Below, one piece after another: positions 8,554 to 17,778 of a stretch of 36,660 nucleotides of DNA. The notes beneath the pieces are model-generated. The model saw only the letters and a program-made list of their open reading frames with translations. It had not been told where the DNA came from and did no database searches. Numbering within the stretch: the stretch's first letter is position 1; each line of letters begins with the position of its first letter. Origin of the DNA: Gemmatimonadota bacterium (GTDB lineage Bacteria > Gemmatimonadota > Gemmatimonadetes > Longimicrobiales > Gaopeijiaceae). Location of the stretch: assembly GCA_002718595.1 (NCBI GenBank), contig PBFD01000003.1, positions 325,804-362,463 on the forward strand. The letters run 5' to 3'. A program made the position numbers and the translations under genes.

Positions 8554-10152
8554 ATGCTGAACCTCCCAAGAAAAATCATTTTAAGCCACGGCTTCTTTTT
8601 GTGTGTCTTAGCATTTCCTCTTGTTGGGTTGTTTAAAGTATCTGCAATTAGCATCAGTAACGGTGCCATTCACTGTTGTACAGAAGATCTTAAGGCAGTG
8701 ACTGATCCCGCAATTGGACAACTTAAGGATCGTATAACAGCACTACTTATGCCTCGTGAGCAACGATCAGAAAACTGGGGAGTATTAGTGGTATCCCTTG
8801 AGAACGGGGACACCCTGTTTGCACATGCCAAGGACAAAAAGTTGTCTCCAGCTTCTAACATGAAACTTTATACAACGGTGGCCGCTTTACATCTCATGGG
8901 ATCCAAATTCAGGTATAATACATTTCTCTATCGAGATGGATCGGTCCTAAACGGTCATCTGCAAGGGGATCTAATTCTATATGGTACTGGAGACCCAGGA
9001 ATTTCAGAGCGATTTTCTGAAAATAAAGCGCAAATGTACCAAGACTTTCTTGTCAGTCTGGAGCAAGCGGGCGTTAAAGTTATTGAAGGGGACGTCATAG
9101 GCGATGCGACCTATTTTTCTGGTCCTGAAATTGGACCGGAGTGGAATAACAAGGATTTGAACGACTGGTTTACTGCTCCTGTTTCAGCCCTTTCTATTAA
9201 TGAAAATGTAGTCACTCTGCAAATTCTTCCTGCTGGAATCACTGGCGCGACACCCTATATCTATTATGATCATGAAGATTTCTCGTTACCCATCTATAAT
9301 ACTGCACGCACCGTAGCTGGTCGGCCAACAGCCCCACTGTGGCTAGATAGAGAAACCCCCGATTCTGAGGTACATATTTATGGGCAGATCCGAACTGGAA
9401 GTCCAGGTATTTGGAGACGTTTAACCGTCCCAGACCCTGCTTTACTAGCGGCTACAGAACTCAAGACAATGTTACTTTCTAATGGAATAGAGATAAGGGG
9501 GAATGCAAAATCAATCAACAATAGAAAGTTTTCCAAGATCTCCAGATCAACCAACCAGAATTCATCAGACAATATTGTCCAATCTCCACATTTGGTGTCG
9601 CAACATGTCTCTCCCGAAATACTTGAATACTTAAAAGTACTGAATCACGAAAGTCACAACCTATTTGCAGAATCTTTATTTAAAACAATGGGACGAATTA
9701 CCGGCGAAAACGGATCATTTGAAGGAGGGACCAAGACAATACGGAAATTTTTAACAGAGGAAGTGGGAATTCAAAGACAACACATCGAAATCAGTGACGG
9801 ATCCGGTTTATCAGCTAGCAATAAATCTACTCCAGAAGCATTTATTCAACTTCTTACTCACATAGCAAAAAGTGGCCAATGGCAGACTTTCCTTTCGACA
9901 CTCCCCGAAGCTGGACGATCCCTAAGGAGGATGTATCGAACTCCTGCAGCAAGAAATTTAAAAGCCAAAACAGGTACGATAGAAGGGGTATCCGCACTCA
10001 CCGGAGTTGTTAAAACCAGAGATCAAGAGGAATTGCTTTTCAGTATTATTTCCAACGGACTACGATCCACAAATTCTTCTAAGCGGATCGAAAACCTGAT
10101 CGGTTCTCATCTTGCTGATTTTCAAAGAACACCAGGAACACATTGGCAATAA
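8554..10152 (+). CDS. dacB: D-alanyl-D-alanine carboxypeptidase/endopeptidase (PBP4 type, S13)
   Basis: This is a periplasmic peptidase that removes terminal D-Ala and cuts peptidoglycan cross-links. The 532-residue protein starts with a hydrophobic export signal (about 8-30). The three penicillin-binding motifs are present: SxxK as S101-N-M-K104 in SPASNMKLYT, SxN as SHN in NHESHNLFAES, and KTG in KAKTGTIEGVSALTG. The long insertion between the first two motifs and the C-terminal SDGSGLSASN segment are typical of class C PBP4. It follows the Fur-family gene by 21 nt and may share its transcript. No strong Shine-Dalgarno is visible before the ATG at 8554. Confidence 0.93.
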   Translation: MLNLPRKIILSHGFFLCVLAFPLVGLFKVSAISISNGAIHCCTEDLKAVTDPAIGQLKDRITALLMPREQRSENWGVLVVSLENGDTLFAHAKDKKLSPASNMKLYTTVAALHLMGSKFRYNTFLYRDGSVLNGHLQGDLILYGTGDPGISERFSENKAQMYQDFLVSLEQAGVKVIEGDVIGDATYFSGPEIGPEWNNKDLNDWFTAPVSALSINENVVTLQILPAGITGATPYIYYDHEDFSLPIYNTARTVAGRPTAPLWLDRETPDSEVHIYGQIRTGSPGIWRRLTVPDPALLAATELKTMLLSNGIEIRGNAKSINNRKFSKISRSTNQNSSDNIVQSPHLVSQHVSPEILEYLKVLNHESHNLFAESLFKTMGRITGENGSFEGGTKTIRKFLTEEVGIQRQHIEISDGSGLSASNKSTPEAFIQLLTHIAKSGQWQTFLSTLPEAGRSLRRMYRTPAARNLKAKTGTIEGVSALTGVVKTRDQEELLFSIISNGLRSTNSSKRIENLIGSHLADFQRTPGTHWQ

Positions 10153-10219
10153 CATACCCAGTAAAAACGTTTTCCGTGAATTGAAGTCTACTTCGTTTAC
10201 TTTTGCGATCAAGCAACCT

Positions 10220-10459
10220 TCAGCCACGTCCTCTGGCTGATCTTAAACGTCTTCTTAATTCCACATCAGACATTGTCTTCAGTGTTCTGCTAGCTACTTC
10301 TTCGCTATTCCATCGGACATCGGAAAGAGCATAGCCTTTAGCCTCAGTCCCATTTTCCTCTCGCAGGTACATATAGTAGCGACCTTTATAATCCATAGTG
10401 GAGTCTTCCTTGGCTGTTGCGATCCAAAAATTGCCATTATGATCCAAAAATTTTCTCAT
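10220..10459 (-). CDS. Small conserved-looking protein, unknown function
   Basis: This is a 79-residue protein I do not recognise by name. It looks genuine: it stands alone with no overlapping gene, GGAAG lies just before its ATG, and the composition is that of a folded small protein. The N-terminal half has aromatic strands (GNFWIATAKE, YKGRYYMYLREE). The C-terminal half is a basic helix ending in LRRRLRSARGRG. It has no cysteines, no signal peptide and no membrane segment, so it is probably cytoplasmic. The basic tail could bind nucleic acid or another protein; that is inference. It is divergent from the EamA gene and convergent with dacB. Confidence 0.6.
   Translation of the reverse strand: MRKFLDHNGNFWIATAKEDSTMDYKGRYYMYLREENGTEAKGYALSDVRWNSEEVASRTLKTMSDVELRRRLRSARGRG
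10421..10452. repeat. 12-bp direct repeat GATCCAAAAATT at 10421-10432 and 10441-10452
   Basis: Two exact copies are offset by 20 bp inside the first codons of the 79-residue protein. As the offset is not a multiple of three, the copies are read in different frames (FLDH and FWIA). It may be a slippage product or coincidence. Confidence 0.4.
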
Positions 10460-10783
10460 GAAACTTCCATTTTATTTAGTTCCCATTTTTTTGAATTAAG
10501 GAGCTTCAGACTAGTTCTTTCAATTTGTTTGGAGTTTTTGAATTTAGCCATCATAATGTCAAATGGAAGCATAGTTGGCAATTCAAGAATCTCCTTGAGT
10601 CACTGTAATTACAACTCTAAGTAGATTAGGAATTAATGGTTCTTTGTCATGAAAACCTGCTGTAGACATCCAAGAATAATCCAGTAGTTTTCAACGTTAT
10701 AGAAACAAGACACACTAAAGACTATCTTTCGGAAAAGTATAAGGATCGTTCTTTAGGCCACTTATAAATCGAAAGGCTCTTAC
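10460..10783. other. 324-bp intergenic region without recognised content
   Basis: An AT-rich gap between the small protein (minus strand) and the EamA gene (plus strand), so it should hold two divergent promoters. I see no consensus -35/-10 pair of quality, no strong dyad, no RNA gene and no convincing coding frame. Weak candidates are TTGAAA with a CTTAAT-like -10 towards the small protein, and TATAAG near 10736 towards the EamA gene. Confidence 0.5.
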
Positions 10784-11746
10784 TTGGTTAAGACGCAATC
10801 CCAGGATCCTAGGAAACAAATCTCCTCAGGTATTCCATGGAATGATCTAGCTTTGGTCACTGTTTGTCTGATATGGGGTATCAATTTCTCAGTTATCAAG
10901 GTTTCCCTGGTCTATTTTGACCCGTTAGCATTTAATGCCGTCAGATTCCCTATGGCAGCCCTAGTTCTCCTCGCCATGCTAAGGCTCAAGGGACCTATCC
11001 CAATGCCCAAGAAAAAACACTGGCTGAAAATCATCCTACTTGGCATCCTGGGTAACATCGTTTACCAGCTTCTCTTTATCTACGGTATCGATAAAACACT
11101 TGCTGGCAACTCTTCACTTCTTCTAGCTACAGTTCCAATATGGACGATACTACTGGCCACAGCCATAAATAAAGAGACCTATGGCATGGGGGTTTGGGCT
11201 GGTATCATTATCACTCTGGTTGGCATCTTTTTTGTTGTTTCAGGAGGCGACAAGAATTTTTCATTATCTGAAAATCTCCCTGTTGGTGATCTGTTAGTAC
11301 TGTTATCAGCTATAACTTGGGCCACATACACTGTCGGTTCTCAGAATTTAACACGCGAATATGGAGCCCTAGCTGTAACTACATGGACTCTTTGCATAGC
11401 TACACCAGGCCTAGTACTCGCTGGGGCACAGTCACTATGGTCCATGGATTTGAGGAGCGTTCCCATGCTATCCTGGATAGGGGTTACATATGCTGGAGTC
11501 ATGGCTCTAGCTATTGCCTATTACTTTTGGAATTACAGCCTGGAAAAAATCGGCGCCCCGAGAACAGCAGCCTTCTCGAACTTAGTTCCTGTAATCGCCC
11601 TACTGACTGCCCTTGTTTGGCTAGGAGAAATCCCATCCATAGCTCAACTTATTGGAACAGTAGTTATCCTAGTAGGACTATGGCTTACAAGGCAGGAAAA
11701 ATCGGACTCTGGAACGGTCAACGTCAGTAAAGAAAGAAATCCTTAA
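10784..11746 (+). CDS. EamA/DMT-superfamily transporter
   Basis: This 320-residue inner-membrane protein has ten predicted helices arranged as two tandem EamA repeats (about 20-145 and 165-300). The first begins WNDLALVTVCLIWGINFSVIK, the usual SxxWGxxF-type opening. The second includes LSAITWATYTVGSQ, and the C-terminus has LGEIPSIAQLIGTVVILVGLWL. Members export amino acids, nucleosides or other small metabolites; the substrate is unknown. The start is TTG at 10784, with GAAAGG about 8 nt upstream and no nearby in-frame ATG that would keep the first helix. It is convergent with the SH3b protein gene. Confidence 0.9.
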   Translation: MVKTQSQDPRKQISSGIPWNDLALVTVCLIWGINFSVIKVSLVYFDPLAFNAVRFPMAALVLLAMLRLKGPIPMPKKKHWLKIILLGILGNIVYQLLFIYGIDKTLAGNSSLLLATVPIWTILLATAINKETYGMGVWAGIIITLVGIFFVVSGGDKNFSLSENLPVGDLLVLLSAITWATYTVGSQNLTREYGALAVTTWTLCIATPGLVLAGAQSLWSMDLRSVPMLSWIGVTYAGVMALAIAYYFWNYSLEKIGAPRTAAFSNLVPVIALLTALVWLGEIPSIAQLIGTVVILVGLWLTRQEKSDSGTVNVSKERNP

Positions 11747-11779
11747 GAGTTCATTGTTGAGATAAGTGGTCAACCTTTT

Positions 11780-12781
11780 CTAAGGTATTTTCCGTTCTAA
11801 TGACATTAGTTCCAATATGGGGGCATTCGTTAGTTTTTCAGAAGCTGTTCTGAGACGTCCCACAACGCGAACCTCATCCATCGGATTTAAAAACGATACC
11901 TCTTCAAAAAATTCTGAACCAACAGTGACATAAATAAAATTATCCTCAGTATTGGCCAGCCTTGTTACAAGAAAATTTTCATTCTCATAAAAATCAGAAC
12001 GTATTCCATCAGCCTTTTCAATCGTTACAAATTGGAGATCCCATTGCAAAAACCTTCCTTCGAATTCGTGTGGCCTATCTGAGAGGTCATCTATATTCAC
12101 ATCTACCAGTACTGGAAGTCTCTCAAGATCTTCAGACGTTTCTGGCGCCCAGAGCCAACCCTTAATACTGACCTGTGCCCAATTACCCTGTCTTGCGAGC
12201 ACTTCGAATGTAGAAGGCTGTTGAGCCCTGACCAAGGTATCACCGTTCGGACCGTCTAATACAGCCAGGCCTTCTCCTAATGCTAACCACTCAGGCTCTA
12301 TCTTACCCACTTTAGCACTGCCAATTTCAGATTCCATATTCATCGTCTGCACATCGACCGATTCGGACCAAATCCACACCTTCCTTTGCACACGGATCCA
12401 TCCAGAAACTCTCTCAACAGATTCTAGAAGAGTGCCATTTTCCAGCCGCCCAACAATCAATCCTTGAGGCCTATTGCGAATGTTTTCACCTTCCGCAGCG
12501 GATACCCTCAAATCAAAATCATCTGTATCCACTGCTTGAAGTGATTCTTCCCAGACCCAACCTTCTAAATTTACCTGTAACCAGTTATCCCTCGAAGCGA
12601 GGAATTCCAGCTCGGAGCCCTCTGTCATCTGTCCCAACAGTATTCCGTTCTCACTAGCTCGTATATTCTCTTCTTTATCTACTACTGCAATTTGAGCAAA
12701 AAGCCCTTCCACCGGCGTAAAATTGCACACAAAGGATAACATCACAGCGAACTGACCCACTCTTGCTATCTGCCCAATCAT
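11780..12781 (-). CDS. Secreted protein with three SH3b-like repeats and a C-terminal OB-like domain
   Basis: The 333-residue protein has an export signal (about 10-30, ending VEGLFAQ). Three bacterial SH3 repeats follow at about 32-85, 92-145 and 165-220. Each has a NIR/LAV start, a G-x-L turn and a closing W-x-x-V-x-x-x-G-W-[VIL]-W strand (NWLQVNLEGWVW, GWIRVQRKVWIW, NWAQVSIKGWLW). The last 110 residues (EFEGRFLQWDLQFVTI to DEVRVVGRL) read like a small beta-barrel/OB-type domain. SH3b repeats often bind peptidoglycan or peptides, so a periplasmic wall-associated role is likely, without a visible enzyme. It is divergent from the M24 peptidase gene. Confidence 0.78.
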   Translation of the reverse strand: MIGQIARVGQFAVMLSFVCNFTPVEGLFAQIAVVDKEENIRASENGILLGQMTEGSELEFLASRDNWLQVNLEGWVWEESLQAVDTDDFDLRVSAAEGENIRNRPQGLIVGRLENGTLLESVERVSGWIRVQRKVWIWSESVDVQTMNMESEIGSAKVGKIEPEWLALGEGLAVLDGPNGDTLVRAQQPSTFEVLARQGNWAQVSIKGWLWAPETSEDLERLPVLVDVNIDDLSDRPHEFEGRFLQWDLQFVTIEKADGIRSDFYENENFLVTRLANTEDNFIYVTVGSEFFEEVSFLNPMDEVRVVGRLRTASEKLTNAPILELMSLERKIP

Positions 12782-12895
12782 ATTATCAACGCATTCACCG
12801 AAGAGGATGTGGAAAAAAGAATAGATAAATATAGGACAGAAACCCTAGGCAGACAAAAGCCCGAAAACATTTTTAGGTTGCGCAAAACCCAGTTG

Positions 12896-12920
12896 TTGTA
12901 GCACTATGAGTGGACTACAA
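12896..12920. promoter_or_regulatory. Dyad TTGTAGCACT/AGTG-GA-CTACAA upstream of the M24 peptidase gene
   Basis: TTGTAG-CACT and AGTG-CTACAA pair over 10 bases around an ATG loop, with a two-base GA bulge. It ends 29 bp before the M24 start codon. It also overlaps a possible promoter, TTGTTG (12893-12898)-17 nt-TACAAA (12916-12921), so it could be an operator or an RNA hairpin in the leader. It has no T-run, so it is not a terminator. Confidence 0.35.
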
Positions 12921-12949
12921 ATAAGAAAATTATAAGCTGGATTAATCCC

Positions 12950-14320
12950 ATGTCATTTATCAGAACTATGGCAGTAGTGGTATTCATTTTATTGCCAATG
13001 AGTTGCCAAAATGTTCAACAAACTGAAAGTATTTCTACCGAATCTTATCAACCCCTTCCTACTCTGAGAGAACAAGCAGTTGAACAACAGGAGTGGCTGA
13101 AGATCCGGTTAGAAAGAGTATTGCCAAAATTAATGCTGGAATACGACACTGACATGTGGATCCTTTCGATGCGTGAATACGCTGAAGATCCGGTTTTTTG
13201 GTCTATAACCTCACCGACAACCTTTGCCGCTCGTCGCAGATCAATATACGTGTTCACGAAAAGGGATGATGGGACGGTGGAAAAGCTAGCCCTCGGCGGT
13301 ACCAGTCAAGGAGGACTTTTCCAAGCATTCCGTTCAACCCGTCCCGCTCCAACACAACCTACAGCAGAACTCGTTGGCAATGAACAATGGAATTTACTTC
13401 GCGAACTTATTGAAGATAGAGACCCAGATAACATAGTTCTCAATATTGACCCTGTATGGGCATTCTCAGATGGCCTGCACACGGGAGAGCATGAAGCCCT
13501 AATGGAGGCAATTGGAGAAACATATAGCAGTCGAGTCATACGTGAACCTAAACTTGCCATGAACTATATTTCTCTCAGAATCCCAGAAATGTTACCAAGG
13601 TACCGAAAGATTCAAGAATCGGTCCATGCACTAATTTCAGAGGCTTTCTCCAATTCTGTAATCACCCCAGGAACCACTACAACAGATGACGTTAGGTGGT
13701 GGATGCGCCAGAAATTGCAAGAGCTCGGATATACGACTTGGTTTCAAACAAACGTAGACGTGCAACGTCACGGTGGACTCGATGCTACAGAAGATCCCGT
13801 AACTATCCAGCCAGGAGATCTGCTATGGACTGATTTCGGATTGGTAGCAATGAATCTTCATACAGATACCCAACACCTCGGCTATGTGATGCCCCGAGGA
13901 GAAACAGAAGTACCAATGGGTCTTAAACAATGCTTGGCGAACTCGAACAGATTACAAGATATATTACTCGACCACATGATACCTGGCTTAACTGGAAACC
14001 AGGTATTAGAGCGGACATTAGATCAGATGCGTGCTGAAGACATTAACGGAACCGTTTATACCCATCCGATCGGAGATCACGGACATGGAGCCGGCCCTCT
14101 GATAGGTCGTTGGGATGCTCAAGAAGGAGTCCCCGTTCGAGGTGAAGCCATCATGCTACCCAATGTCTGGCATTCAATCGAACTGCAAGCAACGACCGAA
14201 GTTCCAGAATGGGGAGACCAGCCAGTATCTTGCCGGCAAGAAGAAGAGGCCTACCTGGATGAACAGGGTGATCGTCACTGGGTGTATAAAAGACAGGATG
14301 CTTTCCATATAGTTTGGTAG
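12950..14320 (+). CDS. M24-family metallopeptidase (Xaa-Pro aminopeptidase-like), exported
   Basis: The 456-residue protein has a hydrophobic signal ending PMSCQN. The cysteine suggests lipidation, though the -3 proline makes the lipobox atypical. The C-terminal half is a pita-bread (creatinase/aminopeptidase P) domain with its five metal ligands. WTDFG and HTD are separated by the canonical 11 residues. The histidine lies in HGHGAGPLIG, and glutamates lie in SIELQA and in QEEEAYL. The N-terminal creatinase-like domain (about 45-190) carries DMWILSMREYAEDPVFW. It probably removes residues ahead of proline, or is a related dipeptidase in the periplasm. The beta-barrel gene follows after 30 nt. 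Confidence 0.87.
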   Translation: MSFIRTMAVVVFILLPMSCQNVQQTESISTESYQPLPTLREQAVEQQEWLKIRLERVLPKLMLEYDTDMWILSMREYAEDPVFWSITSPTTFAARRRSIYVFTKRDDGTVEKLALGGTSQGGLFQAFRSTRPAPTQPTAELVGNEQWNLLRELIEDRDPDNIVLNIDPVWAFSDGLHTGEHEALMEAIGETYSSRVIREPKLAMNYISLRIPEMLPRYRKIQESVHALISEAFSNSVITPGTTTTDDVRWWMRQKLQELGYTTWFQTNVDVQRHGGLDATEDPVTIQPGDLLWTDFGLVAMNLHTDTQHLGYVMPRGETEVPMGLKQCLANSNRLQDILLDHMIPGLTGNQVLERTLDQMRAEDINGTVYTHPIGDHGHGAGPLIGRWDAQEGVPVRGEAIMLPNVWHSIELQATTEVPEWGDQPVSCRQEEEAYLDEQGDRHWVYKRQDAFHIVW

Positions 14321-14350
14321 AATGTTCCTTGAACAATTTTGGAGTGTTGA

Positions 14351-15148
14351 GTGAATTTATGTAGCTTGATGAAGTCATCGACACTACGAACTCCCTACTC
14401 TGGCTTAAATTTGCAGACCTATCCCAAAGAGAAAATTATTTATTCAATCGTAAAAGTTACATTAAGGGTATTTTTAATCGCTTCAATCTGCTGTTTAGTC
14501 TCTAATGTAGCAAAAGCACAGGTGATTCCCTCACCGTATAAATTTGTTGACACTCGTCACAGTGGAAGACTCTTTTACGGTCAAGCAACAATAGGTTCAG
14601 GCCAATTGGATATAGGGCCAAGAACAGCATCTATCATTGGCGGTCGCTATGGAATAAATGTCGGTAGTGGACTTACTATTGAAATTAACGCTAGTCGATA
14701 CAATTCTACCCGGTCAGTTTACGATTTCAATGCGTCGGAAGGCCGCAAAAAGCTGGGTGATACTCAGTTGAATTTTGGGGTGGTTGATCTAAGATTTCGC
14801 CTTAATCTGACTGGCCATCGAACCTGGCGTTCCTTACAACCATATCTAGCAGTGGGTGGTGGTGCGGCACTCTCTCTGGCAGCCGACCAATCAATCGAAG
14901 AAGCAGCTGGAATGCAACAGGAAAAACGTTACGATTTTGGTAGCCAATTTGCTTCCGTAATTGCTGGAGGTCTCGACTTTGAACTGTCACAACGAATCAC
15001 TCTCTTCACAGAAGGAGTTTTTAACCTTTGGAAAGTCGGTACTCCTGCTGGATGGCTGACTACAGAAACAGACCCTTTGGGTAGCAACCCTAAAGATGAG
15101 TGGGTCGCCACAAAGAATCTCTTTGTGGGTTTTAGTTATCGTTTTTGA
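14351..15148 (+). CDS. Outer-membrane beta-barrel protein
   Basis: This is a 265-residue protein with a signal peptide after a long basic N-terminus (cleavage about AKA-Q at residues 54-57). It consists of alternating strands with aromatic girdles and ends in FVGFSYRF, the terminal aromatic that BAM recognises. The length suits an eight-stranded barrel. Function is unknown; it could be structural or a small porin. GTG 14351 has GGAG 6 nt upstream, whereas the later ATG at 14369 has no ribosome site, so I prefer GTG. The stop is adjacent to moeA. Confidence 0.75.
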   Translation: MNLCSLMKSSTLRTPYSGLNLQTYPKEKIIYSIVKVTLRVFLIASICCLVSNVAKAQVIPSPYKFVDTRHSGRLFYGQATIGSGQLDIGPRTASIIGGRYGINVGSGLTIEINASRYNSTRSVYDFNASEGRKKLGDTQLNFGVVDLRFRLNLTGHRTWRSLQPYLAVGGGAALSLAADQSIEEAAGMQQEKRYDFGSQFASVIAGGLDFELSQRITLFTEGVFNLWKVGTPAGWLTTETDPLGSNPKDEWVATKNLFVGFSYRF

Positions 15149-15157
15149 TTGACGATC

Positions 15158-16456
15158 ATGGCTCAATTCGAAGAAAGAATCGCTGACTGGCTCCCTTTAG
15201 ATGAAGCCGAGAGACGAGTGCTTGAATCAGTGGTGCTTGCCGAAAAAGAATCCATTGCCATCGATGATGCCCTGGACAGGGTACTAGCTAAAGACATTTC
15301 TGCGCCTAGCACTTTGCCACCACTGGACAATAGTGCAATGGATGGCTACGCGATAAGAAGTATAGATCTGAAACAGGTAACTGAAACTGACCCAGTGGTT
15401 TTCGATGTCGTAGATGTTATTCACGCAGGAACCTTCTTTGAGGGTGAAGTCCGTGAAAATCAAGCCGTGAGGATAATGACGGGAGCAGCGGTCCCAGCGG
15501 GAGCTGATACCGTAATCAGGGTAGAACATACCGACGCTGAAAAAAACGAATCTGGGAAGATAGCCATTTTTTCAGATAGAGATCGGGGAAGAAATGTGCG
15601 ACCAGCTGGAGAAGACTGGGAAAAAGGAACAATCGTCCTAAAAGCAGGGCAAAGTATAGGCCCAGGACAAATAACTGTATTAGCAGCGACCAGAGCAACT
15701 TCTATACAAGTTTTCAAGAAGCCCACAGTAGCAGTTTTGGCAAGTGGAAACGAACTGGAGTCACTGTCGAGTAGTTCTTTGGATCCTGGAAAGATACCCG
15801 AATCAAATAGCCACCTAATCAGTAGCTCGGTCAAGACTGCCGGAGGAATAGCTTATAACCTTGGTATCGCTAAGGATGATATTAATGATATTAAATCGCA
15901 TATAGCCAGTGGCCAAAGTGCAGATATTCTTGTGACAATAGGTGGGGCATCCATGGGTGAAGGAGACTTGTTCAAGGAATGTCTTGACCAGGCTGGATTC
16001 AACCTTGATTTTTGGCGAACAAGAATAAGACCAGGAAGTCCAGTCTCTTTCGGACACCTACCGAGAGACAACCATAAAGATCAAATAGTTTTCGGATTAC
16101 CGGGAAACCCTTCGTCAGCAATGGTAACATTCGAAATACTCGTAAGACCTTTTATCTTAGCTATGGCTGGATGTACACACATACATCGACCCATAATCAC
16201 CGCAGTCTCCGCTACTGACCTTAGCTCTCCCGAACATCTCACTGAATTTCCCAGGGTTCAATTAGAAAAAAGGGATGGACGTTTGGTCTTTTTTCCAGCT
16301 GATTCACAAGGATCAGGGTTAGTTAGGAGCCTTGGCAGTGCAGATGCCTTAGCCATCATTCCCCAAGGTATGAGCAGAGTCAGTGAAGGGTCGACCCTGG
16401 ACCTACTACTTCTTCATGATTCCCCAGGGTTTAATAATTGGTCTAAAAAATCGTAG
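15158..16456 (+). CDS. moeA: Molybdopterin molybdenumtransferase
   Basis: This protein inserts molybdenum into adenylylated molybdopterin, the last step of Moco synthesis. The domain I/II signature LPPLDNSAMDGYAIRS, the MTGAAVPAGADTVI motif, the nucleotide-binding domain motif GGASMGEGD, the conserved FGLPGNPSSAMVTFE and a C-terminal MoeA domain IV are all present. I chose ATG 15158 (432 residues), 9 nt after the preceding TGA. TTG at 15149 would also be in frame, and neither has a strong Shine-Dalgarno. No molybdoenzyme or other Moco gene is in the window. Confidence 0.95.
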   Translation: MAQFEERIADWLPLDEAERRVLESVVLAEKESIAIDDALDRVLAKDISAPSTLPPLDNSAMDGYAIRSIDLKQVTETDPVVFDVVDVIHAGTFFEGEVRENQAVRIMTGAAVPAGADTVIRVEHTDAEKNESGKIAIFSDRDRGRNVRPAGEDWEKGTIVLKAGQSIGPGQITVLAATRATSIQVFKKPTVAVLASGNELESLSSSSLDPGKIPESNSHLISSSVKTAGGIAYNLGIAKDDINDIKSHIASGQSADILVTIGGASMGEGDLFKECLDQAGFNLDFWRTRIRPGSPVSFGHLPRDNHKDQIVFGLPGNPSSAMVTFEILVRPFILAMAGCTHIHRPIITAVSATDLSSPEHLTEFPRVQLEKRDGRLVFFPADSQGSGLVRSLGSADALAIIPQGMSRVSEGSTLDLLLLHDSPGFNNWSKKS

Positions 16457-16499
16457 AAAGTTACCTGATAGTTTTCAGGCTAGATTTTAGGAGTCCCAG

Positions 16500-17723
16500 A
16501 TGAAAAAAACCAAACTTTTTCTTTTGATCACTTGTATTCTAGCCTGCACCAACAACACATCGGAAGTAACACGGTCAAACCTGGAAAACGCTGGCTCTAT
16601 TTCCATTTCTGACGCTCAATATCAAATAGAGCATGGAGACAATAAAGGCTTTGAGACAAGTGATCTGAGTAGTATGCCTATTATCGAACTCATGGAGAAA
16701 TTTGGAGTTCCTGGCGTTTCGCTAGCAGTCATTGACAATTTTGCGATCCACTGGGCGAAAGGTTATGGAGTAGCTGATATAGAAACAGGACAAATCACAA
16801 ACACCGAAACAATGTTCCAAGCCGCCTCTATAAGCAAACCAGTAGCAGCAATGGGAGTACTCAAAGCAGCGCAAGATGGTCTATTTGATCTAGACGACGA
16901 CATTAATGACATTCTTGTGTCATGGGATCTTGACGGCGAAGGATTCACTGAAAATCGACATGTAACACCACGGACCCTCACCAGCCACACCTCCGGTCTT
17001 GGAGATGGCTTTGGATTCCCAGGGTATGATCCAGAAGAACCGCTTCCAACAACCGTCCAAATACTGGAAGGCCACGATCTATCAAATGTCGGAGGAGTGT
17101 TCATGGAGCGTGAACCGCTGACATACTACGAGTACTCGGGTGGCGGTGTCACCCTAATGGAACTCGCCCTTTCTGATGTATACAACCGCTCCTTCGTTGA
17201 TTTAATGAGAGAGGAAATTCTTAACCCACTTGGTATGAAACGTAGTTCTTATGCCCAACCAATTTCTTCAGAGCATGATAAAAACGCCGCCCGAGCACAC
17301 GACAGAGAGGGTGAATCACGTGGTCCGAAATGGCATGTTTATCCTGAGCATGCAGCGGCAGGCCTTTGGACAACGCCCACTGATCTATCCATGTTTATTA
17401 TCGAAATACAGCTATCTGCGCAAGGAAATTCAAATCGTATTCTCTCTCAAACTATGGTTCAAGAGATGTTAAACCCAGTTGGAGTAGGACCGTTTTCAGT
17501 CGGTTTTTCAGTAAGCAAACACGGCGAAGGCTGGTACTTCAGTCACAGTGGGAGTAACTGGGGATTCAGGGCACTGACTCTCGCTCATAAAGTTAAGGGA
17601 TATGGTCTTGTTATCATGACCAACGGTGACCGAGGATCTGAAGTCATCAACGAAATCAGAAAGCGCATTGAACAAACATACGAATGGGACTCGTTTGATT
17701 CTCCTGTGGTGCGCACCTATTGA
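16500..17723 (+). CDS. Class-C beta-lactamase-type serine hydrolase lipoprotein
   Basis: A 407-residue protein of the beta-lactamase/DD-peptidase-like (S12) family. A lipoprotein signal leads to lipobox ILAC with C16. The catalytic SxxK is S110-I-S-K113, the tyrosine motif is Y212-S-G, and the third motif is H349-S-G. Family members of this type are esterases, peptidases or carboxypeptidases more often than true beta-lactamases, so resistance should not be inferred. AGGAG lies 6 nt before the ATG. It is convergent with the MORN-like gene. Confidence 0.9.
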   Translation: MKKTKLFLLITCILACTNNTSEVTRSNLENAGSISISDAQYQIEHGDNKGFETSDLSSMPIIELMEKFGVPGVSLAVIDNFAIHWAKGYGVADIETGQITNTETMFQAASISKPVAAMGVLKAAQDGLFDLDDDINDILVSWDLDGEGFTENRHVTPRTLTSHTSGLGDGFGFPGYDPEEPLPTTVQILEGHDLSNVGGVFMEREPLTYYEYSGGGVTLMELALSDVYNRSFVDLMREEILNPLGMKRSSYAQPISSEHDKNAARAHDREGESRGPKWHVYPEHAAAGLWTTPTDLSMFIIEIQLSAQGNSNRILSQTMVQEMLNPVGVGPFSVGFSVSKHGEGWYFSHSGSNWGFRALTLAHKVKGYGLVIMTNGDRGSEVINEIRKRIEQTYEWDSFDSPVVRTY

Positions 17724-17778
17724 GATAAATCTAATGATGTTGTGTATTTCAATCCGCCCTGCTTAATTACTAACTCGA

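Noticed and set aside
11757-11775. GTTGA/TCAAC hairpin followed by CTTTT between convergent genes
   Set aside because: The stem is only 5 bp with few G-C pairs; it may assist termination but cannot be supported.
16464-16479. CCTGA/TCAGG hairpin after moeA
   Set aside because: A 5-bp stem with a 6-base loop and no clear T-run; too weak for a terminator call.
16500-17723. True class C beta-lactamase (antibiotic resistance)
   Set aside because: The fold motifs match, but the tyrosine motif is YSG rather than YAN and the protein is a lipoprotein; general serine hydrolases of this family are far commoner.
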